The notes: a model not told the origin generated them from the letters alone. Positions 32,501 to 41,680 are shown, counted from the stretch's first letter. The stretch: 64,000 bases of DNA from Psychrobacillus sp044762655 (GCF_044762655.1 NZ_JBIWER010000003.1:310001-374000); one strand, 5' to 3'. A program made the numbers and translations.

Positions 32501-33265
32501 TTATTTTAAAGTAAGACCGTATAGTAAAATTCCAGTAGCGACTGCAACATTTAATGATTCTGCTTGTCCTAGTAAAGGGACGATTATATTTTGGTCGGTT
32601 TGCTCGAGTAGTTCCGAGTTTATACCGCTTCCCTCGTTTCCTACAATTAACGCAAACGAAGCTTCTTTTTTCACTTCATTGAAAGGTGTAGAATTTTCAA
32701 AAGCTGTACCATACACGGATACATTTCGTTCCTTTAGCTTCACTACCCATTCAAAGAGGTCCCCTTTTACGATTGGCAAATGAAAGTGCGAACCTTGTGC
32801 TGAGCGTAATGTTTTTGAATTATATGCATCAGCTGATCCTTTTCCAAGAACAACAGCATCAATACCAGCTGCATCTGCAGTACGAATCATTGTGCCGATA
32901 TTCCCTGGATCCTGCACAGCATCTATTAATAATAGACGATTCCAGCTAATATACTCTTCTTCATCTACAGTTTGTTGCTTGCAATGCGCAAATATACCTT
33001 GTGTATGCTCAGTTTCAGCTAGCTCTTTTTTTATCAAGTCATTTATTTCTATAACTTCTAAATTTTCTAAATCCCAGTTTTCTGGTATTTCAGCGGTATC
33101 ACTTATCATTATGGTAAGTACATTTTCTTTTTGCTTTATAGCTTCTTCTACTAAATGATACCCTTCCATTAAAAATTCGCCTGTTTTGTCCCGTTCTTTT
33201 CTAACACTTAATAATTTTTTCCAATGCTTTACTAAAGAGTTTTGCGGAGATTCAATTCGTTTCAT
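32501..33265 (-). CDS. ysgA: SpoU/TrmH family RNA 2'-O-methyltransferase (YsgA)
   Basis: A 254-residue SPOUT-class methyltransferase expected to 2'-O-methylate rRNA with S-adenosylmethionine. The N-terminal substrate-binding domain (1-90) includes KTGEFLMEGYHLVEEA. The trefoil-knot catalytic domain holds the three motifs: DAVQDPGNIGTMIRTADAAG, LIVGNEGSGI and VPLLGQAESLNVAVATGI. The ATG at 33265 gives the family-like N-terminus (MKRIESPQNSLVKHWKKL). In Bacillus this gene also neighbours pheS and sspI, and it diverges from sspI here. Confidence 0.92.
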   Translation of the reverse strand: MKRIESPQNSLVKHWKKLLSVRKERDKTGEFLMEGYHLVEEAIKQKENVLTIMISDTAEIPENWDLENLEVIEINDLIKKELAETEHTQGIFAHCKQQTVDEEEYISWNRLLLIDAVQDPGNIGTMIRTADAAGIDAVVLGKGSADAYNSKTLRSAQGSHFHLPIVKGDLFEWVVKLKERNVSVYGTAFENSTPFNEVKKEASFALIVGNEGSGINSELLEQTDQNIIVPLLGQAESLNVAVATGILLYGLTLK

Positions 33266-33354
33266 ATATAGGTGACCGCCTTTTTTATTTAAGTGTAACA
33301 AAATCATGTATAGCTGGCGAGAGTTTGGGGAAGATAATTGCGAGGAGTGATAAA

Positions 33355-33564
33355 ATGGATTTTCAAATTAGAGAAGCTATTACAGCTAATATGAAAGGTC
33401 ATACGGCAACAGATATTCGAGGAGTAGTAGAAGACGCTATTCAAAGAGGCGAGGAGCATTTGCTACCTGGACTAGGTGTGTTCTTCGAAAAATGGTGGAA
33501 CATGACAGATGAGTCCAGCAAACAATCTGTATTAAGTGAATTGGCAACTGCATTCGCAAAATGA
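33355..33564 (+). CDS. sspI: Small acid-soluble spore protein I
   Basis: A 69-residue minor SASP found in the spore core. It matches B. subtilis SspI in length and in the segments DAIQRGEEHLLPGLGVFFE and the basic N-terminal half. The ATG at 33355 lies behind AGGAGTGATAAA; the longer open frame is not supported. Expression would be expected in the forespore (sigma-G in B. subtilis), though I could not place a confident sigma-G promoter. It is direct evidence that the organism is a spore former. Confidence 0.9.
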   Translation: MDFQIREAITANMKGHTATDIRGVVEDAIQRGEEHLLPGLGVFFEKWWNMTDESSKQSVLSELATAFAK

Positions 33565-33605
33565 AAAAATCCCGTGAAGATGAATTATCTTCACGGGATT
33601 TTTAA
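33562..33605 (+). terminator. Terminator of sspI
   Basis: AAATCCCGTGAAGAT and ATCTTCACGGGATTT form a 15-bp perfect stem around GAATT, followed by T-rich sequence. The symmetric flanks could let it work on both strands. Confidence 0.9.
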
Positions 33606-33628
33606 TTTTTTAAATTTTATCGAAAAGA

Positions 33629-33644
33629 AGTAAAGCGTTTACAT
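33629..33644. promoter_or_regulatory. Possible cre site (CcpA) upstream of glcD
   Basis: AGTAAAGCGTTTACAT matches the right half of the cre consensus (CGnWWnCAW) fully and part of the left half, with two mismatches. It contains the palindrome GTAAA-GCG-TTTAC. It lies about 170 bases before glcD. Confidence 0.4.
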
Positions 33645-33746
33645 TCTATTTAAAATGGTATTCGCAACAAATATGCAATATATTAAATTACATTTATACC
33701 CATAATATACAAAATATAATTTTACTTTTTTAAATTACTACTTATA

Positions 33747-33765
33747 ATTGTTTTATTGGAACAAT
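33747..33765. promoter_or_regulatory. Possible operator palindrome before glcD
   Basis: ATTGTT (33747-33752) and AACAAT (33760-33765) form an interrupted palindrome that overlaps a weak promoter-like pair (TTGTTT, 17 bases, TATTCT). It lies about 50 bases before the GTG. No regulator gene is adjacent. Confidence 0.3.
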
Positions 33766-33812
33766 AAAAAATATTCTAATAAATACGTCAACAGATTAAA
33801 GAGGGGAATAAA

Positions 33813-35207
33813 GTGAGTAAATCTATCGAAAATATTGTACTTGAACTGAAGAATTTTTTAGAGGAGGAACAGGTTTCAGTCAATCTTACCGTAAGAGAAT
33901 TACATGGAAAAGACGAGTCTTATCATGAGGTAAGTATTCCGGATATAGTTGTATTTCCTAAAGATACGAACGAGGTTAGTGAAATTATGAAACTAGCCAA
34001 CAATTTTCAAATACCAGTTGTCCCATTTGGGCGTGGTTCCAGCTTAGAAGGTCATATAATTCCATACGATAACGGTATTACTATAGACTTTTCGCTAATG
34101 GACAAAATACTGGAGGTTCGCGAAAACGATCTGCTTGTGAAGGTTCAACCTGGTGTAACACGTACGCAATTAAACAAGGAGCTTAAAAAGTATGGGTTAT
34201 TCTTCTCCGTTGACCCGGGAGCAGATGCCACACTCGGAGGAATGGCGGCCACGAATGCAAGTGGAACAACGACTGTAAAGTATGGTGTTATGCGCGATCA
34301 GGTTCGTGATTTAGAGGTTGTTCTTGCAGATGGGACTATCATCCACACGGGGAGCTTAGCTGCAAAATCTGCATCAGGATTCCATTTAAATGGGTTATTT
34401 GTTGGTTCGGAAGGAACTCTTGGTTGTTTTACAGAGTTAACATTAAGAGTGTACGGAATACCAGAATTTACTACAGCCGCTCGAGCTGTGTTCCCTTCTG
34501 TTCAAAGCGCAGTAGAAGCCGTTACATCTATTTTACAAGCCGGAATTCCAATCGCGCGAGTAGAATTGGTCGACGAAGAATCCATCCGTCAAGTAAATCG
34601 TTTTAGCGAAACAAATTATGCAGAAAGACCAACCTTATTTTTAGAATTTGATGGCAATGAAGCAGGATTAAAACAGGATGTCGAGTTTACGAAAGAAATA
34701 ATGGAAGACCATGGTTGTGAGGAAATTCAATTTGAATCTGATAATACAGCACGCACTAAGCTATGGGATGCAAGACATAACCTAGCCTATGCTTATATTC
34801 ATAGCAATGTTGGGAAAAAAATGATGGTGACAGATGTTTGTGTACCTATATCCGAACTAGCTGAAGCAGTAATATATGCACGAAATGAATTAAACTCTAT
34901 TGGTTTAATTGGAGGACTTACTGGACATGTAGGAGATGGTAATTTCCATGCGATAATCATGATTGATATGAATGATCCTGATGAAGTTGCGAAGGCAGAC
35001 TCTTTCAATGAAAAAATAGTGCACTATGCTTTAGATCGTAATGGTACTTGTACAGGAGAGCACGGAGTCGGCATCGGCAAACAAAAATACCAAGCTTTGG
35101 AGCATGGAGCTGCCTTACAGGTGATGGAAAAGATTAAAATCGCTCTTGATCCTAACAATATTTTAAATCCACAAAAAATCGTAAAAATAGAAAGTACAGG
35201 TGTATAA
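33813..35207 (+). CDS. glcD: FAD-linked 2-hydroxyacid oxidase (GlcD/D-lactate dehydrogenase type)
   Basis: A 464-residue VAO/PCMH-family flavoprotein. The FAD-binding domain (about 40-215) contains VVPFGRGSSLEGHIIP and DPGADATLGGMAATNASG. The C-terminal domain has the substrate/metal signature GLTGHVGDGNFHAIIMID and ends with GTCTGEHGVGIGKQKY. It probably oxidises glycolate or D-lactate, passing electrons to the respiratory chain. No glcF-type iron-sulfur subunit is adjacent. The GTG lies behind GAGGGG, and a BASS transporter gene follows after one base. Confidence 0.88.
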   Translation: MSKSIENIVLELKNFLEEEQVSVNLTVRELHGKDESYHEVSIPDIVVFPKDTNEVSEIMKLANNFQIPVVPFGRGSSLEGHIIPYDNGITIDFSLMDKILEVRENDLLVKVQPGVTRTQLNKELKKYGLFFSVDPGADATLGGMAATNASGTTTVKYGVMRDQVRDLEVVLADGTIIHTGSLAAKSASGFHLNGLFVGSEGTLGCFTELTLRVYGIPEFTTAARAVFPSVQSAVEAVTSILQAGIPIARVELVDEESIRQVNRFSETNYAERPTLFLEFDGNEAGLKQDVEFTKEIMEDHGCEEIQFESDNTARTKLWDARHNLAYAYIHSNVGKKMMVTDVCVPISELAEAVIYARNELNSIGLIGGLTGHVGDGNFHAIIMIDMNDPDEVAKADSFNEKIVHYALDRNGTCTGEHGVGIGKQKYQALEHGAALQVMEKIKIALDPNNILNPQKIVKIESTGV

Positions 35208-35208
35208 T

Positions 35209-36192
35209 ATGAAATTATTAGAATCAATAAGTAATTTTGCAGGTAAGAATTTTGCTTTTCTCGTAATTATCGTAGCAGTAGTAGCATTCTTCATTCCAGA
35301 AACGTTTTTACCATTTGGTAAGTATATTACGATTTTACTAGGTATTGTTATGTTTGGTATGGGTCTAACTTTGAAGGCAGTCGATTTCAAATTAATCGCA
35401 ACACACCCTAAACCAGTTATCTTCGGTGTAATTGCACAATTTGTCATAATGCCCATTACCGCTTTTGCCATTGCTTATATTTTAAATTTGCCTAGTGAAT
35501 TAGCAGCTGGACTTGTATTACTTGGTTCCGTTCCTGGGGGTACTGCTTCTAACGTAATGGTTTACTTAGCTAAAGGTAATGTACCACTTTCTATTACGAT
35601 GACATCATTCTCTACACTGCTAGCTCCTCTCTTAACACCAGCATTATTGCTTTTATTCGCTGGACAATGGATGCCTGTAGATGCATTTGCTATGTTTAAG
35701 TCAATCGTGCAAGTAATTATTATTCCAATCGTACTTGGATTACTAGTAAAAAAATTGTTCCCCGCTGCTGTAGAGAAAAGTATAAACGTCGTACCGTTAA
35801 TTTCTGTATTAGCCATTATCACAATTGTTTCTGCAGTTGTAGCTGGTAATGTAAACAATATCGCTTCAGCTGGTTTGCTAGTATTCTTAGGAGTATTCTT
35901 GCATAATGGAGCAGGTCTATTATTAGGGTACTATGCAGCGAAATTTATGGGATTATCCGTGCTAGATCGCCGCGCTATCTCGATTGAAGTTGGCATGCAA
36001 AACTCTGGTTTAGGTGTTGCACTTGCGACCGCTCACTTAGGACCACTAGCAGCATTACCAAGTGCATTAGGAGCTGTATGGCATAATATTTCTGGACCTA
36101 TTTTAGCAACATACTGGTCTAAACGTCCAGTGAATGATGAAGTGAAAGAAAACATAGTTGTTTCTAGTGACAGCACATTAACAAAAGCCTAA
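35209..36192 (+). CDS. Bile acid:sodium symporter (BASS) family transporter
   Basis: A 327-residue membrane protein with nine to ten predicted helices. The BASS crossover motif GSVPGGTASNVMVYLAKGNV (about 105-124) and ISIEVGMQNSGLGVALA (about 258-275) are present. Members carry organic anions with sodium, including 2-keto acids, pantoate-like compounds and bile acids. It begins one base after the glcD stop (ATG at 35209 with AGGTG six bases upstream). That supports a joint role in uptake and oxidation of a hydroxy or keto acid. The exact substrate is unknown. Confidence 0.88.
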   Translation: MKLLESISNFAGKNFAFLVIIVAVVAFFIPETFLPFGKYITILLGIVMFGMGLTLKAVDFKLIATHPKPVIFGVIAQFVIMPITAFAIAYILNLPSELAAGLVLLGSVPGGTASNVMVYLAKGNVPLSITMTSFSTLLAPLLTPALLLLFAGQWMPVDAFAMFKSIVQVIIIPIVLGLLVKKLFPAAVEKSINVVPLISVLAIITIVSAVVAGNVNNIASAGLLVFLGVFLHNGAGLLLGYYAAKFMGLSVLDRRAISIEVGMQNSGLGVALATAHLGPLAALPSALGAVWHNISGPILATYWSKRPVNDEVKENIVVSSDSTLTKA

Positions 36193-36236
36193 TTTGATCA
36201 AACTTTTTTAATATAATTGTATACTAAACCGAATCT

Positions 36237-36285
36237 AAAAAGACTGTCTTACTTGTCGAAGCGATCGACTTGAAGACAGTCTTTT
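36237..36285 (+). terminator. Terminator of glcD-BASS
   Basis: AAAAGACTGTCTT pairs with AAGACAGTCTTTT across a 22-base interior; T-rich end on the plus strand. Confidence 0.85.
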
Positions 36286-36289
36286 AAAT

Positions 36290-36327
36290 GTAATAAAGAG
36301 CGATTCAGCGTCTCCCGAATCACTCTT
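36290..36327 (-). terminator. Terminator downstream of argF
   Basis: AGAGTGATTC and GAATCGCTCT (one mismatch) around a ten-base loop, then TTTATT on the minus strand. It lies about 100 bases after the argF stop and back to back with the plus-strand terminator. Confidence 0.7.
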
Positions 36328-36431
36328 CCTATGTAGTGATGAAGTTATCCATCTTGATAAACGACATCACGGAAATATTAATAATCTCAAATGAAGAGAC
36401 AAACCCTGTCTTCTCCATTTGGTGAAACCAT

Positions 36432-37397
36432 TTAAGCCATAACCGATGCAAGTACTGCTTTTTGTGCATGCAAGCGATTTTCTGCTTGTTGAAAAATATA
36501 TGAGTTAGGACCATCAATAACAGAGGTTGCAACCTCTTCTTCTCGATGAGCTGGTAAGCAATGTAAAAACATATAATCATCTTTTGCATTTGCAACTAAC
36601 GCGTCATTGATTTGGAAATCTTTAAAATCTACTAGTCTTTTAACTGTCTCCTCTTCTTGCCCCATCGAAGTCCAAACATCTGTATATACAACATCTGCAT
36701 TTACAGCCGCCTCTACAGGATCATTGGATACGAACAAGGAGCCACCATTTGCTAGAGCAATAGTTTTAGCCTTTTCTAGTATTTGCACATCAGCTTCATA
36801 GCCAACCGGAGTTGCTACTGAAATATGCATTCCCATATACGCTGCTGCTATAACTAGAGAATGCGCAACATTATTCCCATCACCGATATAAGCAAGCTTC
36901 AATCCAGCCGTATATCCCTTCACTTCATGTATCGTTAAAATGTCTGCAAGCGCCTGGCAGGGATGAAAAATATCGGTTAATCCATTAATAACTGGAATAC
37001 TAGCATGCTCCGCTAGCTCTTTAACCATCTCATGTGAGTTTGCACGAATCATGATGCCGTCTAAATAACCGGACAATACATGGCCAGTGTCGTATACAGA
37101 TTCACCGCGACCAATTTGTAAATCGCGTGCATTCATGAACATACCATTTCCACCTAATTGCTTCATACCTACTTCAAAGGAGATTCTTGTACGAGTGGAA
37201 TGTTTCTCGAATATCATTCCTAACGTTTTACCTTCAAGTAAAGGAGGACATTTTCCAGCTTTCGTCAACGTCTTCAATTCAACAGCTAACTGAACTAAGT
37301 CTTCTACCTCCTCTTTTGAGTAATCTAAAAGCGTCAATAAGTCTTTCCCCTTTAAACTATCCACTACTTTTAAATTCACCCATTCAAGTAACTTCAT
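36432..37397 (-). CDS. argF: Ornithine carbamoyltransferase
   Basis: A 321-residue enzyme that joins ornithine and carbamoyl phosphate to form citrulline in arginine biosynthesis. FEKHSTRTRISFEVG carries the STRTR carbamoyl-phosphate motif, IFHPCQALADILT the HPCQ motif, and FLHCLPAHREEEV the catalytic Cys in HCLP. Length is normal for the anabolic enzyme. It stands alone rather than in an arg operon. The promoter is overlaid by an ARG-box-like sequence, suggesting control by ArgR/AhrC. Confidence 0.95.
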   Translation of the reverse strand: MKLLEWVNLKVVDSLKGKDLLTLLDYSKEEVEDLVQLAVELKTLTKAGKCPPLLEGKTLGMIFEKHSTRTRISFEVGMKQLGGNGMFMNARDLQIGRGESVYDTGHVLSGYLDGIMIRANSHEMVKELAEHASIPVINGLTDIFHPCQALADILTIHEVKGYTAGLKLAYIGDGNNVAHSLVIAAAYMGMHISVATPVGYEADVQILEKAKTIALANGGSLFVSNDPVEAAVNADVVYTDVWTSMGQEEETVKRLVDFKDFQINDALVANAKDDYMFLHCLPAHREEEVATSVIDGPNSYIFQQAENRLHAQKAVLASVMA

Positions 37398-37436
37398 TTA
37401 TAAAAACTCCTTTTTCCGTATATTTATGTAATGCTA

Positions 37437-37465
37437 ATTATATGTTTGAATAAATATAAAGTCAA
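37437..37465 (-). promoter_or_regulatory. argF promoter with an ARG box in the spacer
   Basis: TTGACT (37465-37460), a 17-base spacer and TATAAT (37442-37437) on the minus strand. The 18-mer TTTGAATAAATATAAAGT (37445-37462, plus strand) matches the ARG-box consensus TNTGAATWWWWATTCANW at all but two positions and fills the spacer. Confidence 0.65.
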
Positions 37466-37489
37466 GTGGATTTATATACAATTTTAAAA

Positions 37490-37534
37490 TAATAAAAACG
37501 TTTAAAGGATATGATACTTCAAACCCTTTAAACG
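37490..37534 (-). terminator. Terminator of ysdC
   Basis: On the minus strand CGTTTAAAGGG (37534-37524) pairs with CCTTTAAACG (from 37508), followed by TTTTTATT. It lies directly after the ysdC stop. Confidence 0.8.
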
Positions 37535-37540
37535 CTAGTA

Positions 37541-38629
37541 TTAATCGAATGTTATTTTGTTTACAGCATCACGATCTAATTTTTTTATCACTTCTACAAT
37601 TAACTTCACTGTGTTTTCATAATCGTCTCTATGCAGTATTCCTGCATGAGAATGTATATAACGAGTTGCAACACCAATCGCAAGAGAAGGAACACCATTT
37701 ACGGAAATATGCATGGAACCTGCATCTGTTCCACCACCTGGTATCGTTTCAAATTGATAAGGTATATTGTGCTCGTCTGCTGTATCCGTTACGAAATCAC
37801 GTAAACCTTTATGGGAAACCATGGATGCATCAAATAATACGATTTGTGGACCCGCACCCATTTTACTTGTCGATTCTTTTGCAGTAATACCTGGAGTGTC
37901 GCCAGCTACACCTACATCTACTGCAAAGCCTATATCAGGTTTGATTTTATTAGTTGTTGTTTTAGCACCTCGTAGGCCAACCTCTTCTTGGACATTACCT
38001 ACTCCATAAACGATGTTTGGATGTTGTTCATCTTTAAGTGCTTTTAACACATCAATTGCAATTGCACAGCCAATACGGTTATCCCATGCTTTTGCTAATA
38101 GTAGCTTATCGTTATTCATTACGGAAAACTCAAAATAAGGAACTACCATATCTCCCGGTAATACTCCCCATTCCATTGCTTCCTCTTTTGAAGATGCACC
38201 AATATCAATGAACATATCTTTCACGTCAGCCGCTTTGTTACGAGCTTCTGCAGATAATATATGAGGAGGTTTTGAACCGATTATACCAGTAATTGTGTCT
38301 CCCTTACGTGTCACAATTGTTACGCGCTGTGCAAGCATTACTTGGGACCACCAACCACCTACTGTTTGGAAGCTCAAAAACCCTTTGTCATCAATTTTTG
38401 AGATCATAAAGCCTACCTCATCTAAATGACCAGCTACCATTATCTTAGGTCCGTTCGCATCTCCAACTTTTTCTGCAATAAGACTTCCTAAATTATCGTA
38501 TTCAATTTTATCTGCAAAAGGTGCGATGTACTTCTCCATCACTTCTCTTGGTTCACGCTCGTTACCAGGAATCCCTTTTGCATCTGTCAAATCCTTTAAC
38601 ATCGTTAAAGTTTCATCTAGCTTTGGCAT
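37541..38629 (-). CDS. ysdC: M42 family aminopeptidase/glucanase homologue (YsdC)
   Basis: A 362-residue M42 metallopeptidase, a family of cytoplasmic, often dodecameric aminopeptidases. Conserved metal and catalytic positions are visible: GHLDEVGFMI, LLAKAWDNRIGCAIAID, GVGNVQEEVGLRGAKT and GGTDAGSMH, with the late RYIHSHAG histidine. B. subtilis YsdC is the counterpart at the same place near ysdB. The natural substrate is not known from sequence. Single gene with its own terminator. Confidence 0.92.
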   Translation of the reverse strand: MPKLDETLTMLKDLTDAKGIPGNEREPREVMEKYIAPFADKIEYDNLGSLIAEKVGDANGPKIMVAGHLDEVGFMISKIDDKGFLSFQTVGGWWSQVMLAQRVTIVTRKGDTITGIIGSKPPHILSAEARNKAADVKDMFIDIGASSKEEAMEWGVLPGDMVVPYFEFSVMNNDKLLLAKAWDNRIGCAIAIDVLKALKDEQHPNIVYGVGNVQEEVGLRGAKTTTNKIKPDIGFAVDVGVAGDTPGITAKESTSKMGAGPQIVLFDASMVSHKGLRDFVTDTADEHNIPYQFETIPGGGTDAGSMHISVNGVPSLAIGVATRYIHSHAGILHRDDYENTVKLIVEVIKKLDRDAVNKITFD

Positions 38630-38714
38630 TATTTCGACCTCCTAAATATATGTACGGTTTAATTATATTCTAAATTTATGACATTTTCAAAATTTGAGAA
38701 CAAAAAGTGAAACA

Positions 38715-39536
38715 TCAATCAGCTCCAGCTCCGCCACCGCCGTCTCCTCCACCTCCAGAATCTCCTCCATAAGAACCCCCTCCATCTGACGAAGAAGTGG
38801 AAACCTTAGTCCATGACCAAGACTTTGTAACATAATCTATCGGGTCTGTACTTGCAAGTAATACTGTAGCAAGCGGAATAGAGAATTCCTCGAGTGGGAT
38901 GTCAATATTTTTTCTACCTAATAAATAGGCTCTAATAATCCATTTTTCTTGTTCAACATTGTTTAAGGTAATTGGCATACCATTATTTAGTTCTTTTCGA
39001 TAGGAACGTACTGCATCTTTGGCTCGTACCGCGTTCATCGAAAGAATGTTTCTAGGTACAACTAAATATAAAACAATAATCATGAATAACAATCCAATGA
39101 TTAAATCTACTATTTCATCATTCCCAATAGAAGTAATAGAAAAAAATATTAAAACTGAGTATACACTAAAAAATAGAGTTGAACGTTTTTTATTCCAAAG
39201 GATAACTAAAAAGCTAATCGTTATTGTGAAAATAAAAGGAATCGCAAAATAGCTTTGCGCATTCGCATAATATGCAAACATTGTAATCATTGAAACTATA
39301 ATGATAGCCGCAGTTATAATTAGTAAAGGAATTTTACTATTAATAGCTCCCGCTTCTTCTAGCTCTTTTTCAACTAAATCGTGCCACACTGTTTGTTTCT
39401 TTTTAAAGACCTTCACTTTAGTATGAAAGAATTTGGAGTCCCTATTATCCTTCGCGGCGCCTGCAGCATCGTGTAAATGAAATTGCCATTTTCTAGAGCC
39501 ACTTCTAGTTGTAAACAGCCAACTAGTCAATTGCAT
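38715..39536 (-). pseudogene. C-terminal part of a frameshifted DUF2207 membrane protein
   Basis: A 273-codon frame starting QLTSWLF after an ATG, which continues the DUF2207 protein of 39527-40612 in another frame. It holds two to three membrane helices (about residues 68-108 and 118-160) and ends in a glycine-serine rich tail (SSSDGGGSYGGDSGGGGDGG), typical of the family's C-terminus. Intact DUF2207 proteins are about 600 residues, the sum of both frames. One extra base near 39533 would join them (GAA TGC CAA TTG). The ATG has no ribosome site, so independent translation is unlikely. Confidence 0.75.
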
Positions 39537-40612
39537 TCAAAAACTGAAGCTGCTAATCCCCCATTTATAAGCCGAAAATCCAGCGTTTCTTCTGGAGCTT
39601 TCGGATCATGTTTAAAACGAAGCGCAGACTTTGCATGCTTAACTTTCACTGCCCCTTTTTCAACTAGTGAAAAAAGACCTGCAAGGAAGGCTTTAGGATG
39701 AGGTTTTCCACATTTATCAACAAAAAACAAATACAATACATCGGTATTTAAAACTACATCACTTTGTCCCTTTCTCCAAAAATGCCTTTGCGGTAAAAAC
39801 AAAAGAAAGCTAAGAATGATGAGTAGCATAGCGACAGAGACTTTCGGTATGAATGAGATTAGGGTACCTAGAAAGGATAGTTGTTTATTCCATTCTTTTT
39901 GCTTTTTTATTTCATTAGCCAATGCCTCTTCATAGGTTACGGATGCTTTAGTTTTTTCCTGTGTTGAAATTAGGTTTGCTGGAAATATTAAACTAGTCTT
40001 TGTTTCCGTATAAGCTTTGGAAACAGGACTTCTAAACCGAATACCAATAGTATTTTTTTCGATCTGCACCTTTGCTTTATTAGAAAAAAAACCTTCAAAC
40101 ATATTTGTTTCTACAGTTTCCGGGAAAATATAATCAATCGTTAAATTAGAGAAATCCCGGTCATGAGCATCCCCATCTTCAAAGTAAACAACATCCAGAT
40201 CGTTATAATTATCATAGGCAGTAATACTATTTTTAAGCCTATACACATATAAAAACGACACTTGCTGATTACGTATACCAATATTGGAATAGAACGTGTT
40301 GTTTTCTTGTTGTACTTGTAGTGGTGTCATCATAGTCTGATCGATAAACCCTGGTTCTAAGTTTAATTGAGCTAACTTATAGGCATATAAATGTTCTACA
40401 TTTTCCCCGTGTTCTTTTGGGAAAGAGCGGCTCAAATTAGAGAAGGATCCCTCAAAATTATATGTAAATACTTCATTTACTAAAAGATCACCATTTGGTT
40501 GAATCCATGATTTTATATGTACTTTATCTATGGAATAGGACTTTGCTTCTGCTACTATTCCGAAAGAAAAGGAAAGGAATATTAAAAGAGAATACAATGA
40601 AAACTTTTTCAT
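39527..40612 (-). pseudogene. N-terminal part of a frameshifted DUF2207 membrane protein
   Basis: A 361-codon frame starting with a signal peptide (MKKFSLYSLLIFLSFSFG, cleavage near AEA-KS). It has an extracytoplasmic beta-rich DUF2207 domain (about 25-215), one transmembrane helix (about 258-276) and a cytoplasmic winged-helix-like part that breaks off at NGGLAASVFE. Its stop TGA overlaps the ATG of the next frame (ATGCAATTGA). The upstream part looks intact, so a truncated secreted-domain protein could still be made. A sequencing error would give the same picture. Confidence 0.75.
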
Positions 40613-40677
40613 TGATTTAACCTACAATCAAGCTTTTGCTAATTTACGGCTAATATGTGAAAAAGTTTCAAACAAAG

Positions 40678-41163
40678 TTAATAACCATTTTTTTGGCGCT
40701 CATAATTCGTTTCATTTTTTTCGATATACGCTTGTAAGACATCCTCACTACTAAAGCCAAGTTTTTCTGCAATTGCACCATACAGAATCCACAATTTTTC
40801 GTAGTGAATTTTAGTCGGTTCAGTTAAAAATGTTAAAATGGATTTATTCGTTGATATGAAAAGTGCTGTTAAATCACCTTCCACAACTTCACGTGGCCAT
40901 TCGTGTAAATCATGAAAGCCTTTTTCTATTCCTAACGATAATATAAAGTGGATAGAATCAACGTATTCTTCCAAAATAACGCTTCGTTCTGAAGGCCCCT
41001 TTTCACTCCAAAATTTAAAGCATCTCGTTTCATTCGCAAGTTCCGCGAGTTCAACTATAAGTGCCAACCCTTTTTTTATAAAAACATCCTCCGTCACTTG
41101 CATGTTAGCTTGTATATATTGGTCTAAAGCACGCTGCATTGTAAAAAGTTTATGTAAATTCAT
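40678..41163 (-). CDS. Dimeric dUTPase (dUTPase_2, all-alpha NTP pyrophosphatase)
   Basis: A 161-residue all-alpha nucleotide pyrophosphatase that hydrolyses dUTP to dUMP and limits uracil in DNA. VELAELANETRCFKFW (about 40-55) carries the ExxE metal site with the family's NETRxFKFW extension, and EEYVDSIHFILSLG supplies the second ExxD-type site. I start at the second of two adjacent ATG codons (41163), five bases after GGAGG. It lies between ysdB (divergent) and the DUF2207 gene. Confidence 0.88.
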   Translation of the reverse strand: MNLHKLFTMQRALDQYIQANMQVTEDVFIKKGLALIVELAELANETRCFKFWSEKGPSERSVILEEYVDSIHFILSLGIEKGFHDLHEWPREVVEGDLTALFISTNKSILTFLTEPTKIHYEKLWILYGAIAEKLGFSSEDVLQAYIEKNETNYERQKNGY

Positions 41164-41256
41164 CATTTCCTCCAAATATTTTAATTTATTTTGAAACCAA
41201 ACTACCTTCTCTATCGTATAGCAAGTACAATGTATTTTACAAGGAGGACATTTGAG

Positions 41257-41643
41257 ATGTTCTATATATTAAGATTACTTATTTTGATACTTATCATATA
41301 TGTTTTTTATAAAATCCTTCGCTACTTATTTGATCCAAAGCGCAAGCTAGATGAGGCATATGAAAAGGAGCAGTATTATTATTATGATGAAGTAAAAAAT
41401 GTTCGTAAAAACTTCTTTATCACGTATAAAGGAGCTCTTTTCGAAGGTGAAAAATATTTAGGAACAACCGATCAGGCTTTCGAAGTAGTCTCTATTTTTA
41501 TATGGACAAAAGATCCCGCTAAACTACAAGGCTTTACAAAAGAGGACTTACGTTTTTTACAAAATGAAATCAAAATGAATTATCCAGAAGCCAAAATCAA
41601 CTGGAAAAGTCCAATTGAACAATTAATGCAAGATGACTACTAG
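41257..41643 (+). CDS. ysdB: Sigma-W pathway protein YsdB
   Basis: A 128-residue protein with one N-terminal transmembrane helix (MFYILRLLILILIIYVFY) and a cytoplasmic remainder. It matches B. subtilis YsdB in PKRKLDEAYEKEQ, VRKNFFITYKGALFEGEKYLGTTD and VSIFIWTKD. YsdB is implicated in the regulated proteolysis that activates sigma-W in B. subtilis. The ATG at 41257 has a perfect AAGGAGG nine bases upstream; the 22 extra upstream codons are not supported. It ends at a strong terminator. Confidence 0.88.
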   Translation: MFYILRLLILILIIYVFYKILRYLFDPKRKLDEAYEKEQYYYYDEVKNVRKNFFITYKGALFEGEKYLGTTDQAFEVVSIFIWTKDPAKLQGFTKEDLRFLQNEIKMNYPEAKINWKSPIEQLMQDDY

Positions 41644-41644
41644 A

Positions 41645-41680
41645 AAAGGTTGGTCGAGAGTCCTCGACCAACCTTTTTTT
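41645..41680 (+). terminator. Terminator of ysdB
   Basis: AAGGTTGGTCGAG and CTCGACCAACCTT make a 13-bp perfect stem with an AGTC loop, followed by a run of T. Confidence 0.92.

Noticed and set aside
39517..39545. Programmed -1 frameshift in the DUF2207 gene
   Set aside because: No slippery heptamer stands in the zero frame (the T run reads GTT TTT GAA), and no downstream structure is evident; a one-base loss explains it more simply.
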